A stretch of DNA of 64,000 nucleotides, taken from positions 22,818,501-22,882,500 of the forward strand of contig CM076268.1 of the NCBI GenBank assembly GCA_038380795.1, read 5' to 3'. This document shows, in pieces, positions 12,625 through 26,100 of this stretch. Within the stretch, counting starts at the first letter, position 1. Every line of letters starts with the position of its first letter. The notes beneath the pieces are model-generated. The model saw only the letters and a list, made by a program, of their open reading frames with translations. It did no database searches and was not told the DNA's origin. The stretch comes from Pyrocephalus nanus. Taxonomy: Eukaryota; Chordata; Aves; Passeriformes; Tyrannidae. The position numbers were made by a program, and so were the translations under genes.

Positions 12625-15600
12625 GGTCTGCTACATATCCTAACCATATTAAACACTATAAATGTGTAAAATTGCTTTCAAAATATTTAGCATAGCAAAA
12701 GAAGTTCATTCAGTTGTTATAAAACTTACTGCATTTTTAGCTAAGTTCACTGAACTGTAAATTAAGAGCTGTAAATTAATTAGGATATCAATCCATTTCT
12801 TTCATTTTATGTTGCTACTTTGTGATCTTGTAGTTACAAATGATGTATGAAAAATGTAAGAACTAAGAGTAAGAACTCTTTAGCTTCTCTATTGAAAACT
12901 TTAATTGTTTTAAGAAATTTATGTTCTTTCTCTACTTTCTTTCTGCACTTTTTAGAGTGATAAGGTTGTGATAATTAATGGGGAACTGACAGAAGAGAAG
13001 AATCTTATGCCTGAAAGCAAGTCCTAGAAATAGCTGTGGGACGCTTTTGTTTAAGGGTGGAGGTTTAAGGTTCTGATGCTCTTTAGTTAAAACCAAAACA
13101 AAGGCAAAACCCCAAACCCCACAACCTCTTAAAAAAGAATATCGAAGAAACTCATATATTCATGGAATAAAAACTGAATGGAAAAGAATACACCCCAAAC
13201 CTTATGCATAGGGTAACTGTGCAATTATTGGACACTACAAGGATGAATAGTCCTAAACTTTTGTTCTCTTATAGATATTATGGATTACTTATAAGTTCTT
13301 TAAAGCCTTTCTCCTCTATTCCCCATAAGTAGTCTAGATGCATTTTTTGTTCAAAAGTTTAGTTTTAACCTGTGAGTTGTCTGTAAAAGCATATCATGAC
13401 TTTATATACATTTTTTTTCTGGTTTATTCAAAGTATCATCTGCTGAACCTTAGTGAAAAAACACCCCATGTTTTTATTCTTTTTAGTTTCTACTAGTAGT
13501 GCAGCTTTGAAAGGGATAATAATGGAATTCTGTCTTATATATCAACAAAGGAAGGGTTACTTTACGGCTCTAAGGTCAGATTTTAATCTTCCTATTGCAC
13601 TTTTGTAATCCGAACTCTGAGTTGTTTGGAAGTGCTCCACTGAGTTAAGTTAAAGCAGAATATAGCTCACAATAACTGTTATTAGTGTTGTGCACTGTAT
13701 TCTGGTATGTTAAGCTTGGCCTTTGATTCCCAACCTGGTTTTCAAGGGTGTTAGCACATCTGAAATTAGGTATTGTGTAAAATGATAACTACCAAGAAAA
13801 ATAGACAAATATTTTTTACTTAACACAATTTCACATCAGGCTCAGGAAAACTTATATATTTATTTAATCTGCTTATCAAACACAAAACAACATTACCTGC
13901 TTTCAGGTGTTTTCTTCCCTTGTCTTCGTAAACAAGAATAGCTGTGTCTGAGAGGATAGTACACCCTTAGGATGCTAAGCACTCCCTGCTATGTTAATAG
14001 ACTATTTGATTCTCTTATTCCCAACCATATTTAATTTCAGGCAGAGGGTAAATAATAAAGTATCAGATTGGGATACCTAATTTAGAAGTGAAATTCAGTC
14101 TCTACAATGGTCCAGACAACTTCTATAAAGTGCTTTGTGTATGTACTGAGGAAGATTAATATTATTATTTTTCAGAAATTTTTGCACAAAGCTGACAAAC
14201 CCTTGCTTATTTTTAATATTGACTCTAGAGTAGCAATTTTGGAGTTGATGAAACGTTCTGGTGAAAGGAAATGTTCACTTTCAAGAGTTCCCTTACAGAC
14301 GTGTTTAAGTTCACTGCAAAGGTTTCTCATTAATTTACTGATGTATATTTTCTTTCGGCAGACAAAGGGAAAGGGGAGATAGGTGTATTGAATTGTATGT
14401 TTTTCACTTTGACAAATGGTGAATTTCAGTGGTTCACAGGGAGTTCTGTTCAGTTACCTCTTACAATAAGATGTAGTGCTACCTCCCTCTGCACCGCTTG
14501 GAGTGTTCATCCCCGCTCTTAATCTAGAGTCATTGATTGCTCATCTCTTTTATGGGTGCAAATCTAAATACACGATTGGCAAAAGAAATGTGACAGGTAA
14601 TAGTGGCTGTATTTTTTGAAAGAGATAAAAAGTATTACCTGAGTCTTGGACCGGCACTCTCATCACTGAATTTTTTAATAAAGGTGATTATCAACAGATA
14701 AAACAATGCCATAGTAACAAAATATACCTTCTGTTTGCACTATAACTGAATTATTCTTGCTAATTATAGTAAGTATTTTTAGTCATTGATATATGCAGCC
14801 ACTAAAACACTGCATTTATCAGCTGAGTGTTTTTTCTCATTGGCTTTGATGTTGCCAGTGTATATTTAATCTCAATTTATTTCTACTAGTCATTGTTATA
14901 TAAAATCTAATGCATGGAAACACAATATTTATCCCAGCAGCTGTTAAAAATCTGTGGATATGGATTAATGTCAGCTTTTAAATGTGTAGTACTTTAGTTA
15001 ATTCCATCCAAGGACAGATGATATCATCCACTAGGAAGGAATATATTAAAAGCTGTCAGCCAGAAGGTAGTAAAAGTAGGTGATATGTTATAAGGAGGAC
15101 TAAAAGGTCATTCAAAGAAGAGATATTGCTAATAAGTCAATTAAAATTTTCAAGCTGACATTTTACAAATTTCTGTGTAAGCACTAAAACGTTTTCAAAG
15201 CTAGCAAAATTCATATCTGAGACTGGAAAAACAGGAGTCTTGCAGAAGCTGCAGAGTTCCTTCATGAAATGAGCAAACAGAAAGCTTGGCTGCTTTAGGT
15301 TAAGGCATTGAGGAGATCAGGCTTGAAAAGGGACAGTTGTTTGGCCAGGTTAGTGTTGTCTAGGCTGTATTTGGAAGTATAATAGGAGAGCATTGTTTAT
15401 GTACATGTAAGCAAATTTATTCCAATAGATGCTTTATGTTCTGTCTTGCTGTCCTTTCCAAGGCTCACCTGGATTATGTGCAAGTAGCTACTTCTATATG
15501 GCTAGATAGGGGATGTGTGTGGATTTATTCATTTAAATTGCATTTAAATGTGAGAGAAAATTCTTTTAAATTTACTGTCCAACAAGTGTGCAACCATTTT

Positions 15601-16339
15601 ATAAGACACTGTGGCAATTTATTCAGGATGTGCTTTGATACTATCTCTTTGTCAGGTTTCAAGGCTCAAGATTAAATGCTAGTGGAGGTGGGAATGCAAT
15701 CTATGCCATGGAATAAGCCCTCACTTCCAACTTGTGTTCTTCTTTCCTTTAAGTTTAATAAACTTAGTTAAAACACAAAACAAAATGAGGCTTAGTTCAT
15801 TTAAAGATGTTGGTACATCTGACTGCCTCAGTGGAGGAGAAGAATTCTCTAGTACCTTTCAGTACCAGGCTCAAAATTAGGAAAATCCAGTATCAAGCCT
15901 ATTTCTGTTTTGTTTTCAATGGCAAAGAAAGGGAAGAATATTAAATGAAAACATATAATGCAATTTCTCTTATTGAACATTATCTTAATACCAAAGGTTA
16001 TATTTTCCCCTCAGACCTATGAAATGCATTTTGTACAGGAAATACCAAATGGACATCTATATTTAATATTGATTAGGGCACAGATTAGAAAAAAAAGAAG
16101 TTTATGACTTGAAGTATATAAGGTGAAATGTTTGTTTTCCATGCAGTTGAAACTGTTTCTGAACATCTGGTGTTGTGAACTCTGTAGTCATGAAGAGACC
16201 AAAGGGCACTGTATTTGTTTGATTTTAAACACAGGGTCTAAAACATACAAAAAACACTTTGTCATCTAGAGTGTTAAGCATGGGATCTCAGAGACTTGCC
16301 TCTTTTCAGCTGAAATGTAGTTCTGGTTGCTTTTGACGC

Positions 16340-16362
16340 TTTTTTTTTTTTTTTTTTTTTTT
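16340..16362 (+). repeat. Poly-T tract (T23)
   Basis: An uninterrupted run of 23 T, followed by 'atacctaggtaag'. No retroposon body is recognisable on the - strand next to it, so its origin is unknown. Confidence 0.9.
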
Positions 16363-18140
16363 ATACCTAGGTAAGTTCAAGTCTTTATGGTGTGCTGTAG
16401 GGGGGATTAGTTTTGCGGTTTGACTTTTTCCCCCATTTATTATACTTTTGCATATGATATTGAAGTACCTTGATTATCAACTATTCTTAGGATACGTTTT
16501 TCTAAGATAATCTGTGGCCTGGACTATGTGCGCTATTTTTGCTACTGTGGAGGTGCTTCTTATTGGTTACTCTACTTATCAGTCAACAGGTTATCAACTG
16601 AGCAAATATTTCAGTGATAAATGATCAGACAGTTGTAGTCAGATTCCAGTCTCATGTCTGAAATAGACATTTTTTTGGTTTGCACACTTTGCCTGATAAG
16701 ATTATTTCTTTCTGTGACCTTACAGAAGGTCTGTTTTCTTCACATACTCTCACTTGCTAGAATTTTTTGGGCTTAGTATCAGAAGATAGTTTGACTGTAT
16801 ATTTAAATCTGCATGTTAGTCTGTTATCTAGAAAAGGTGGATCAATCAATTTCATTCTAGATTTATACTACAAATTATTTAGTTCAGTATACCAATACAA
16901 AAAGAAAACAAATTAATTAAGAATCCAGAAAATATGCAGAAAGTCTTCTGCAAAGTCTTGAAAATCCATGAAGTTTACTTGCATATGATTACAGAAGTAA
17001 AAGGGAAAAAAAGCCCACCCCAATCCCTTAGGCTTTGTTTAAGAGTTTGATAATGATACACTTTGTCTGATACATAGTATTTTTTGAAAGATGTGTTTAT
17101 ATGCCTGTGATTCTGTGCATGCACACTTTACATGCATATCTATAACACAAAAATATTATATCATGTCTGTATCCGCTAATCTAACATGATTAGGTTGGCC
17201 CTGCTTGTTTCACTTGACAGGCAGGCAGTGACATCAATCAAAATTTCTGCCATTCATGTTGCTTTTCACAGTGCCAGTGAGAGTCCTGACAGGTTTCTTT
17301 AAAGTGGGATAGCAATAACATCAGGATTTTGGTATTCACCTATATGGATCATTTCAGTATTTAATATGTGTTCATTTAAGCTTGCATTTTAATGGTACAA
17401 TAGTGTACATTAAGAGATACCCAGGTGTTCTAACTATCTCAAGTGTTTTACGTTCTGAACCAAAGGGTGATTTGTTTCAAGATTGCACAGGCAATTTTTG
17501 CATGTGACTAAAACATGTCTTACGGAAACCTTTTGTGTTTTATTTTGGGGAGTGCCCATCTTTGTTTTCTAACATAAAGCATTTGGAATTTTTCTTATAT
17601 GACCTTTCATTTTGTTTGAAAAGGATTGAAAAAAGTAAGAAAAGAATGTGTTAAAGTTTTATTTTCCTGGAAAGATGTAGTAGAAAAATCAACTTTATTT
17701 TCAAACTGTATTTTCTGTTAGACCCTATTTCATGTTTACCCTCAAGTTATTGCAAAGTATTGAAATGTTTAAAGCAGTTATATCAGAAGTTAAATCATGG
17801 ATGACATAGATGGCACCAAGATATTTAATATATATATTCTGATGGATATTGATGCTTTGTGACTTTAACAAGCATTTTGGTTCAGCAAATTGATGAGCTA
17901 AGAATTATTTTCTGCTCCCAATGCACTTGATGGAGACTTACTTCTGTCTTAAGTTCTAAACTCAAACTGGCTTTTCAGTTGGACAATATTTGCTGTCATC
18001 TTTGACTTAATTCAAAATGGTATTTAGAAAAGCATCTAGTTTTTGTTGGTGGGGGTTTTTTATAATTTTTTTGTATGTGTGATCTGCCCAGGGGACATAT
18101 TTTTAGAAAGAAGAAGCTAGAACAGAGTTCACTTCAGATA

Positions 18141-18235
18141 CCAAACAAAAAACCCCAACAACAACAACAAAAAAAATGCGCACCAAAAAAACACCAAAAA
18201 CAACCAAAAAAAGGAAACACAAAAACCCCAAATAA
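18141..18235 (+). repeat. A/C-rich low-complexity region
   Basis: The + strand is made almost only of A and C, with degenerate repeats of caa, caaaaa and aacccc type. It appears to be a simple low-complexity expansion. No coding or structural role is visible. Confidence 0.8.
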
Positions 18236-19199
18236 ATTTGGCCTGTTTGAGTAGTCATTCAGTAATGGATACAGTATTTTAACTGAAATATCTTTTTTTT
18301 TTAAGTGCCTGTTGTGCTGTACAAAATGCTAATGTAGGTGCCAAATGGGAATATCCTCTACCATGGATAAGATGAATAAGGCACTTCAGAGTGAGATCCA
18401 AAACAGCTGGCAAAATGCGAAGTGCATGATTGTAAAGCTACTTTGCATTAGAACTAATCAAAATAAGGTGTTGCAGATGGGTGTATCCTAAATGAAGTTG
18501 TCATTTAATTGAAATCTCTCCACCTGTGCTCTTTCTTTAGAAACTAACGCAACAATCAAGGAATGCCCTTGTCATGTAAAAAGACTTTAAATTTTTGCCT
18601 TTCCTGTCCCCTCAGGTGAATGCTTTTCCCTTTTTTTCCACTCTCTTCCTTCCATTGCTGCTGTGGTACAGCAAGTTGGGTATTTAGTCCCCACTGCCTC
18701 TCTTCCTTTTCCTCCTCAGGACAGTGACAGTATTCAAAAAGGAGAAATGGAAAATGCACCTACCAGCTAGTGCAGTGTGCAGAAAGATAAATCATGTAGT
18801 TTTGAATCATGCTGGTCTCTTCCAGTCTAGTAATATAAGTGCAGCCATGGCAACTCTCCTTAATTCTTTTTTCCAAAAGACTCTGTGATAAAGGGTAGCT
18901 GGAATAGTAATCTGGCCCTTGCGAATGAATCCTTTGTTCTGGAAGCACTTTTGACTTCTGCTGAACAGGAGTGAAAATGCTGTTTCTCTGAATAGCATGC
19001 CCAGTCCACAGAAGAGTCTCATGTCTCTTTGAGCAATATGCATTTGCTGAACTGACTCTAGTAGGTCATTTTATGGATGGCACAACAGAAGGTTGTCTAG
19101 AAATCTATAGAGGTAATATCCAAAAATAAATTTGGAGAGGACTTACAAGAAAATTTTAGACTAAAAAATACACATATTGTTTGGGAGAAGTGTGAAAAG

Positions 19200-19265
19200 A
19201 TTTAGATGACATTCGTTGATGACCCACTGTGGTCCCTTCCAACCTTACCCATTCTGTGTCATTGC
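19200..19265 (+). mobile_element. CR1 LINE 3' tail
   Basis: The stretch reads 'gatgacccactgtggtccc', then 'ttccaacctta', then 'attctgtgtcattg'. This matches the terminal part of bird CR1 copies on the + strand: the 'gatgatc..ggtccc' block, the 'ttccaacc' block and the beginning of the 3' 8-mer. The copy is severely 5'-truncated and has no coding potential. Confidence 0.8.
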
Positions 19266-20071
19266 ATAACACTCATTTAACTCTATAATAGGGAAGGGTA
19301 GATATGATAGGTGCAAAGTATGATTTTACTGATAAAAATTTTGGTTGATATAGCTAAACGTGCCTGTATTTCAGTAAAGAATTAGGAGTTGCCACTAGGA
19401 TGTTTGAATGTTATTTGTGTTAAAGTAGTGAATGTTTACTGTTATCTGCTTTTCAGATTGCTTTGTGGTATCTGATTTAAAAGCTCCATCTAATTCTATT
19501 TCCTATCTAAACTGTGCAAGTTGAAGCCCCAACTGCAGATGTGAATTGACATGGGGAAATTGCAAGATTCTCATCATACACAGAGCGATTGTCCCAAATT
19601 TAAACATGGAATTAATAGTATAATGGTACCTAATGGTCTGTATTTCTGGCCTTCTGCATCAATCAGTAATTGCATTCCAAACAGTGCATCATTTCTGTGA
19701 ATCAGTGCATGTCTAAATTATTGACATAGTGATGATTTCTACATATAACAAGAAAAAAAAGTCTGTCTCAGAACAAATCAATCCCTCTAAAATCAACCAA
19801 AGTTTGGGATGGATTAAATAATGCAAACAATTTATTGGGAATAATTCCTAAGGATTGTCCCCAAAATTGATTTGTCTAATGTGGTGTGCTACCCTTTACA
19901 TGTTATGTGTTCAATTAATCCAAGTCTTACAATTACAGAAGGGTTATTTTTTACAAGGGAAGTAAGCTTCATAGCATTTAAGTGGGCTTTAAGTGTTGTA
20001 CTGAATTCTCTGATTCATACATTGGTTATGTAATGATCTTGAAAACCACTGAAAAATGCCCCCTTTCACCA

Positions 20072-20109
<38 letters not shown>

Positions 20110-23100
20110 TTATTTTTTTTCCCTTTTGCCTTTAATAGAACTATAAAAAAGGCTGACTAGTCTGGACTCTATTGCTATGTAGAAGCTATTTTAAAACATC
20201 TAGCCATCTGCTTAATGGCTGGTAATACCTTTCTAATGGTCACTCTTGATAAGATACTTTCAATTTGCTATAGTAGTAGTAATCAAACAGCCAAGCACAT
20301 TCTATGTGGCTGAGATTGTTCACCACTTTCCTATCAGCGAAAGGGTTGTTACAGTCTTGCATAGTATTAACAGAATAGCAGCTTTGAAAGTTTTGTGTTT
20401 AAACAGCATTTTTTCTGGATGAGAAATATGGATCTGAATTGTGAATTTATCAGGAGTTATACAAAGGGATAATTTTCAGTGTTTATGTGTCCAGGTTTTG
20501 TGGTTGTAACAGGTCAGTTTAATTAATAATTGTCCTTTCTTCCCCTGGATTATATATACTGAATTGCTATCATCTAGGTCCTTGCATTCTTTTGTGTGAT
20601 CCTGGCAGCTGGTGACGGCTCTGCAAATTATGAGTTTCTTGGCTTAAAACAGATTAAATTGCAGACAAAACAAGCTATCAGCTGAGTAAATACTGCACCT
20701 CTGTTTGGCTTCAGTGAGAAGAAGGAGATTAGCGTGAGTACTTAGTGTTCATAATTACTAGTAAGAGGCAAATAGTAGGCTCAGGCTGACTGGAGATTGT
20801 TCCATTATATCCAATTAACACCCACTTGATTATTGTTAATTACTTGTGTTGGATGACAGAAGAGTAAAGATGTCATACTTCAAACATACAAATACCATCT
20901 GGGTCATCAGTATGCTGACACTGATAATATCGTACTCAGATGCCACTAGGTATTTTCTCTGTACAGTTTTTAGACTTCACTGCTTTTATCACTTCTTAAA
21001 ATTCTTCTTAAATATACAGCATAAATAAAGATTTTTTTTTTTTTCCTAGAAACAACAAAAAGAGCTGTATTTTGCCTTTTGAGTTCTTAAGGATAAAAAA
21101 TAAAATCTCAAACACCACGAGATTTCTGTTGATGATAATTTTTTTGAAAAGGCTTTGTTATGCGGTAACCAGCTGAGGCTGAGACCCATGGACATGGGTA
21201 GAAAGCAATGTGTTTGTTATTCCAGTGTCAGGGTCACAATTTTCAAATTTAATATGTTGGGATACTTAACTCTCTTAGACTTCTTCAAAAACTGTAAGTT
21301 CAAATATAGTGATTTACATAAATATTATTGTCACTTTTCTTGGTTACGGGTAAAGCATTGTGATTAATGACTGAAACTAATATCATAAAAAGGTGAGTTC
21401 CCCAAGTGCAATGAGTTAATGAAGACCTTTCACTTTTTACGTTGTAATATATATTTAAACAGTAAAGGAACAGGCATTAGAAAGGCTATTGAAATAAGGA
21501 ATTCCTAAGTATATTTAAAGATTTAAACAGGGAATTGAATACCTTGACTAGTCATTTGGAATCTATAATGTTAAAATACTCTCCTTTTAAAGGGCATTCA
21601 CAGCATTAAAAATCACCTTCCAAATACTGTAAATATATATATTTTATAATGAATAGATATCAGTGAAATGGAATATTGTCATAGGATAATAGGTTCTGGC
21701 TGATGAATGCTGAAGCAGAGCCAAAATTCTCAGTTTTAAAGTAGGAGACATTGATCCTGTGGCAATCTTTTATTACAATTTACTTTTATTTCTCTGATGC
21801 CACCTGGCCAGTGTGGATACCATCATCTTGTGTCAATGGGACACTTAGAATTATAGCATGTAGAAAACTGTACACATCTAGAGGCCTCATGTTTTGCTGC
21901 TGTTTAGAGGATCACAGAAGGAACAGCTGTCAAACTCACTTCTTAGTTTTGCAAAATTTTATGCTACTCAAGGTGAAGAAATACATTATCAGTGTTGAGT
22001 CTGTGAAGTGATGGAGAAGTGATTCAACATGCTTCTAATAAGCAGCATTTATAGATAGGTTCTTCAGCTTTATAATGTAGCAAAGAAGTAGACAGAACAG
22101 CACGCTTCTGTATTTGTTCTTCCATAGTAATGGTGTCCTATCCTTTTATGAGTGTTTCTTGATTTATTTTTTGTTGTTGTTGTAGCATTTTTTGTATGTC
22201 AAGTGACATTCCCTTACTTTAAGTATATGGTAGTTGGGCACATCTCACTGCTAGGTTTTCCTTACTGTAACCTATTTGACTCAAATTTTTTGATGGCCCT
22301 TGTTTTTGTTTTGTGATGTCGGTACAGTGCCCAGCAAAGCATGTTCCTGACTTTTGGTTGTACTGGTTTCTAATCTGATTTACATATACTAACCTGAATG
22401 CTCATTTCAGAGTTTGTTTGGAACCAAAATATCTTCATCTATATTCCTGCAATAAATAGATTGAATTTGCAAATAAGAAAAGTAATGTCAAAGCCTCCTA
22501 AAATTCACTGGTTTTAACAGAAAAAAAAAAAGTGTAACGAATTAGGTAGTTCCTCCTGTTATTTTCAAGTGTTCTTTAAGGGAGTGCTTAGGATGTTTTA
22601 CTTGATTTAACTTAGACATAAGTAATTCTCAATTCAGAGCAATGGTTTAGAACTTGACTGAATGTCCTTTTTGTGAAGTAATTATCCTGATTTCCTTGCT
22701 AAATGTTATTTTATGCATTATATTTAATAGCCTCTTTTTCTTTGGTATGGTAGAATAATGATAACACCTCTAACACCTAGGAACAGAATATATCCTCTGT
22801 TTGGTTTCTTCGCAGTTTAGCATTCAGGCATTAGAGTAATATGGGGTTTTTTTTCTGCACATCTTCACAACTGATGTATTAGAACAAACTATGGGTAAGC
22901 TTTTTAACTCAGCGGCATTTTTTGCTTCTATAAACTCTGTGTTCTTGTGTCTCTTTGGAAGATGTTGTGTACACTGCCTCTATGGGGATATTAGGGACCT
23001 TTTGAGTAACTGAAGTCACTGCTATGACATATTAAGTTTGCAGTATTCGAAAGCCATGTCCATATAGGATACTTTTGTGATTAGGTTTATAAATGCATAG

Positions 23101-26100
23101 GAGGTGTACTGCTTGTCTTTGAGCACACGGATCTATGGGTAAGAAGTACCATTCAATTTTTTCTGACAATTTCAGGTGTATTTTGTTTGCGATACCACAT
23201 GTGGCCTTCTTAGTAAGTGCAACATGCTTTGAGTTTTCTCATTTCCTATGATGAAGAGCTTCCCTTGCTTCCTTGAGATTTTACTTTCCTGATAGTTTTT
23301 TTTTGGAGAAGTGGTAACTCAGTGGTTCTATAACAGATGTTGTTCTTATCTTAATCCTGTACTAGAAATCATTCTCTTGGCTCAGACATGCTCTGGTAAC
23401 TCAGTCAATTGATAGGTGAGCAGATATTCCAGTGTCCTGGCTGCTTAGTGCTGATTTGGTTATGAGACAAAGCCAGAAGCTAAGATAATCACATTTCAGT
23501 GTGTGTTTTAAGGTGTACACAATCTCTGACTCTTAACCTAGAAAACTACCACTGAGAGATGAACTTGCTCTCTTCACTGCTGAGCTGAGTGGAGCTCTTA
23601 CACAGCAGAATATCATCATTTATTGTGTATGTTGTAATACTGTGTAGCATACTAAACTGTCAGGTTTCTCAATACTTACTTATACTTCTTATTTTTTGTG
23701 GCTGAGTACAAGGACAGTAGGGCATGACTATGCTTTCTGATAAATCTCTTAATGAATCGGCTTTGTGTTATGTATTTCCTTCTGCAGTCTCCTATGATAT
23801 AAATACAGTTTCAGTGCTTCTTTCCTCTCTCCCTCAATTGTTTTTATGAGGAAAAAAAATTAAAGGCAAAGCAGTGTTTGTTACAAAGTTTGAGTTCTGT
23901 GACAGTTGTGTCTTATAAATTCTAGAAATTAAAGTTTTGCAGGAGAAAAATTTAAATATATTCATCCTGTATCAAATTGAACAGTATTGCAGTAAATGTA
24001 AAGAAATTCTTATAATGATTAATATTGCATCGAAATTTAGAGAGGTTGATTGTGCCAGGAAATTGAAAGAAATTTTAAGGGAAATATGACATGGAATCCA
24101 AAGTATATTTTATCTTTGAATTAAATGTGTTTTATGGACAATTAATTAATTTTTAATAGTGGCATACAGGATTACAGTTTATAATCTTACATCAACTGCA
24201 GAGGAGACAATATGGCAGCAATCCTGATGAAAAAGAACAGCTGTGCAGTTGTGTGCCACTGACCACTTCACAGGATATGACACCAATAGTATGTTTCTAT
24301 GACTAGACTTCAGCCCTGTATCTTGGAATTCTTTTGTAATGTAAAAAATATTTATTGAGCTTTTTTCTCTGACCATTTGCTGTTGAGAGAGATTTTACTG
24401 CAGTGGACTCAAAAACATAAATCTCTGTTCTTTCCCTAACTGCCACCTAAAGTCATGGTAGACATTCCAAATCTAAGACAAGTAAGAGCCCTGCCCTTGT
24501 ATCAGGTGTTTTCAGAAAGGATTTTTTAAGAAGTACAAATTCCTGATGGAAAATATTCCTGTTGAAACGTACGAGCCTTAAATTCCACTCTAAGAAATCT
24601 GGAAACGTTTGGTTTAATGTTACCTCCAGAGAGGTGGGTGAGTAGTGGAAAAATCTCTTCCCTCTTTCCTTTTGTTTTTATTTTTTTGGATGTAAGAGCA
24701 GTTTAGTCATTTGCTGAATCTTGGAAATTAGAAATAACAATTATCTTTCAAGATTAAATATTCTTGTGTTGACTTCAGTACTTTCTAAGCTAACTGAATC
24801 ACTGTTTCTTTAGAAGAATAAGAATATCAAGTAGAAAATTACTTAAAATTTTATAGGTCCCCCTCACTTCTGAAGGATTAATGCATCCTAATGATTATTT
24901 TTCAAGGCTAGCTGTGAGGGTGATCTTTGAGCCACATCTTCCTGCTCTTTTTTCACCCTTTCCATTCCCCCATAGCATTTTAGATGAATATGCTATAGAG
25001 TTTTGGAAATTCTGAGTATTTCTGACATTTATAGTTTTGCCAAGGAGTCTGGATGTGAATGTTTGTTTTTACAGTCCTCGGTGAACCCAGCTGGAATCTT
25101 TGTAAGGTGATAGTTTGTGTTCCTTTGCATTTTTTAATGCAACTGTAGTGATGTAGTATTTATATTACTAATAAAGATCCCATAAATGTGCATTCAGAGC
25201 ATCTGTGTGATTGTATACAGTGCCTAGCAAGAGGGTCATTGATGTGACATGGATGATGCATTATATGTGATTATTTGTTGCAGGCCAGTTAGTTGTACTG
25301 TATGCACACAGAACATTTTATACATTAAAGCCCCTTTCAGGTCCTTAACCTGACCAATTTAAATAGAACTCTCCCTCCCCCCACCACCTAATTCACTCAT
25401 TTGTTAATACAAAAATACCTTTCAAAAGCTGAGCCATCCTGTTTGTATTTATATTGCAGTCCTTTGCTTGCCATGCTAAAGAGGCACATGGCTTGCAATA
25501 ATTGACCTGGACACATCCACATAGTGATTTGCAGATAACCATGAGCTTCTTGAGCCTGGTTATGACAGAAAACTGCCTACACTTATCATCTGACCTGTTC
25601 TGGCAGCACAGTGCAGGTACACAGGGCAGGAGGAGCTCTCCCAGGAGGCAAAGCTTATTTGCTCAAGCCCTAACATTGATGTAGCCAAATGCTGAATGAG
25701 CAGAGCAAGTTTATGACTGAAAGAACTTTGGGCAGAGGGGAAGCTTTTATCAGTCTGAAAATCCCTGGTCACTCCAGCAGAGACAGGAGCCGAGAAAGCT
25801 CTCTTTACTACTTTGACTCTGTATTTAAAGATCAGAAAAACACTATGTAATTGAATACTATATTGTAAGTAGAACAACCTGAGCATAGCTCTAAAGTGTC
25901 TGACATAGACGGATTTAGTACTGATCTTTTAATTTGTTTTTAGGTTAAGCAAAAGCATTAACACTTTATTGAAAAGTTCTCATTTGTGTATATCTGTTAC
26001 TGCAGGCATGGCTCCAGTTTATTTTAAGCAATCCTTAAATTAGGCTTAATCATTCGAGGGAAGATGACATGGGTTTAACATTGTCACATCTTTCATCGTT

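Larger units (their letters stand above)
12625..19199. other. Unique A+T-rich sequence, no gene seen
   Basis: No gene or dated repeat is recognisable. Contents worth noting are a poly-T tract at 16340-16362, an A- and C-rich low-complexity run at about 18141-18235, and a small dyad at 15530-15549 in which 'catttaaat' occurs twice around a TG spacer. The longest open frame (14107-14382, 91 codons) has no domain I recognise. Confidence 0.6.

Noticed and set aside
15530..15549. Dyad of two 'catttaaat' words
   Set aside because: A short AT-rich palindrome is common in this composition; nothing else supports a binding site.
16340..16362. Poly-T tract as a transcription terminator
   Set aside because: Pol III stops at short T runs but no Pol III gene lies upstream, so the tract is a plain homopolymer.
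25560..25886. 108-codon - strand frame
   Set aside because: No domain recognised. A + strand frame overlaps the same bases, as expected for chance open frames.
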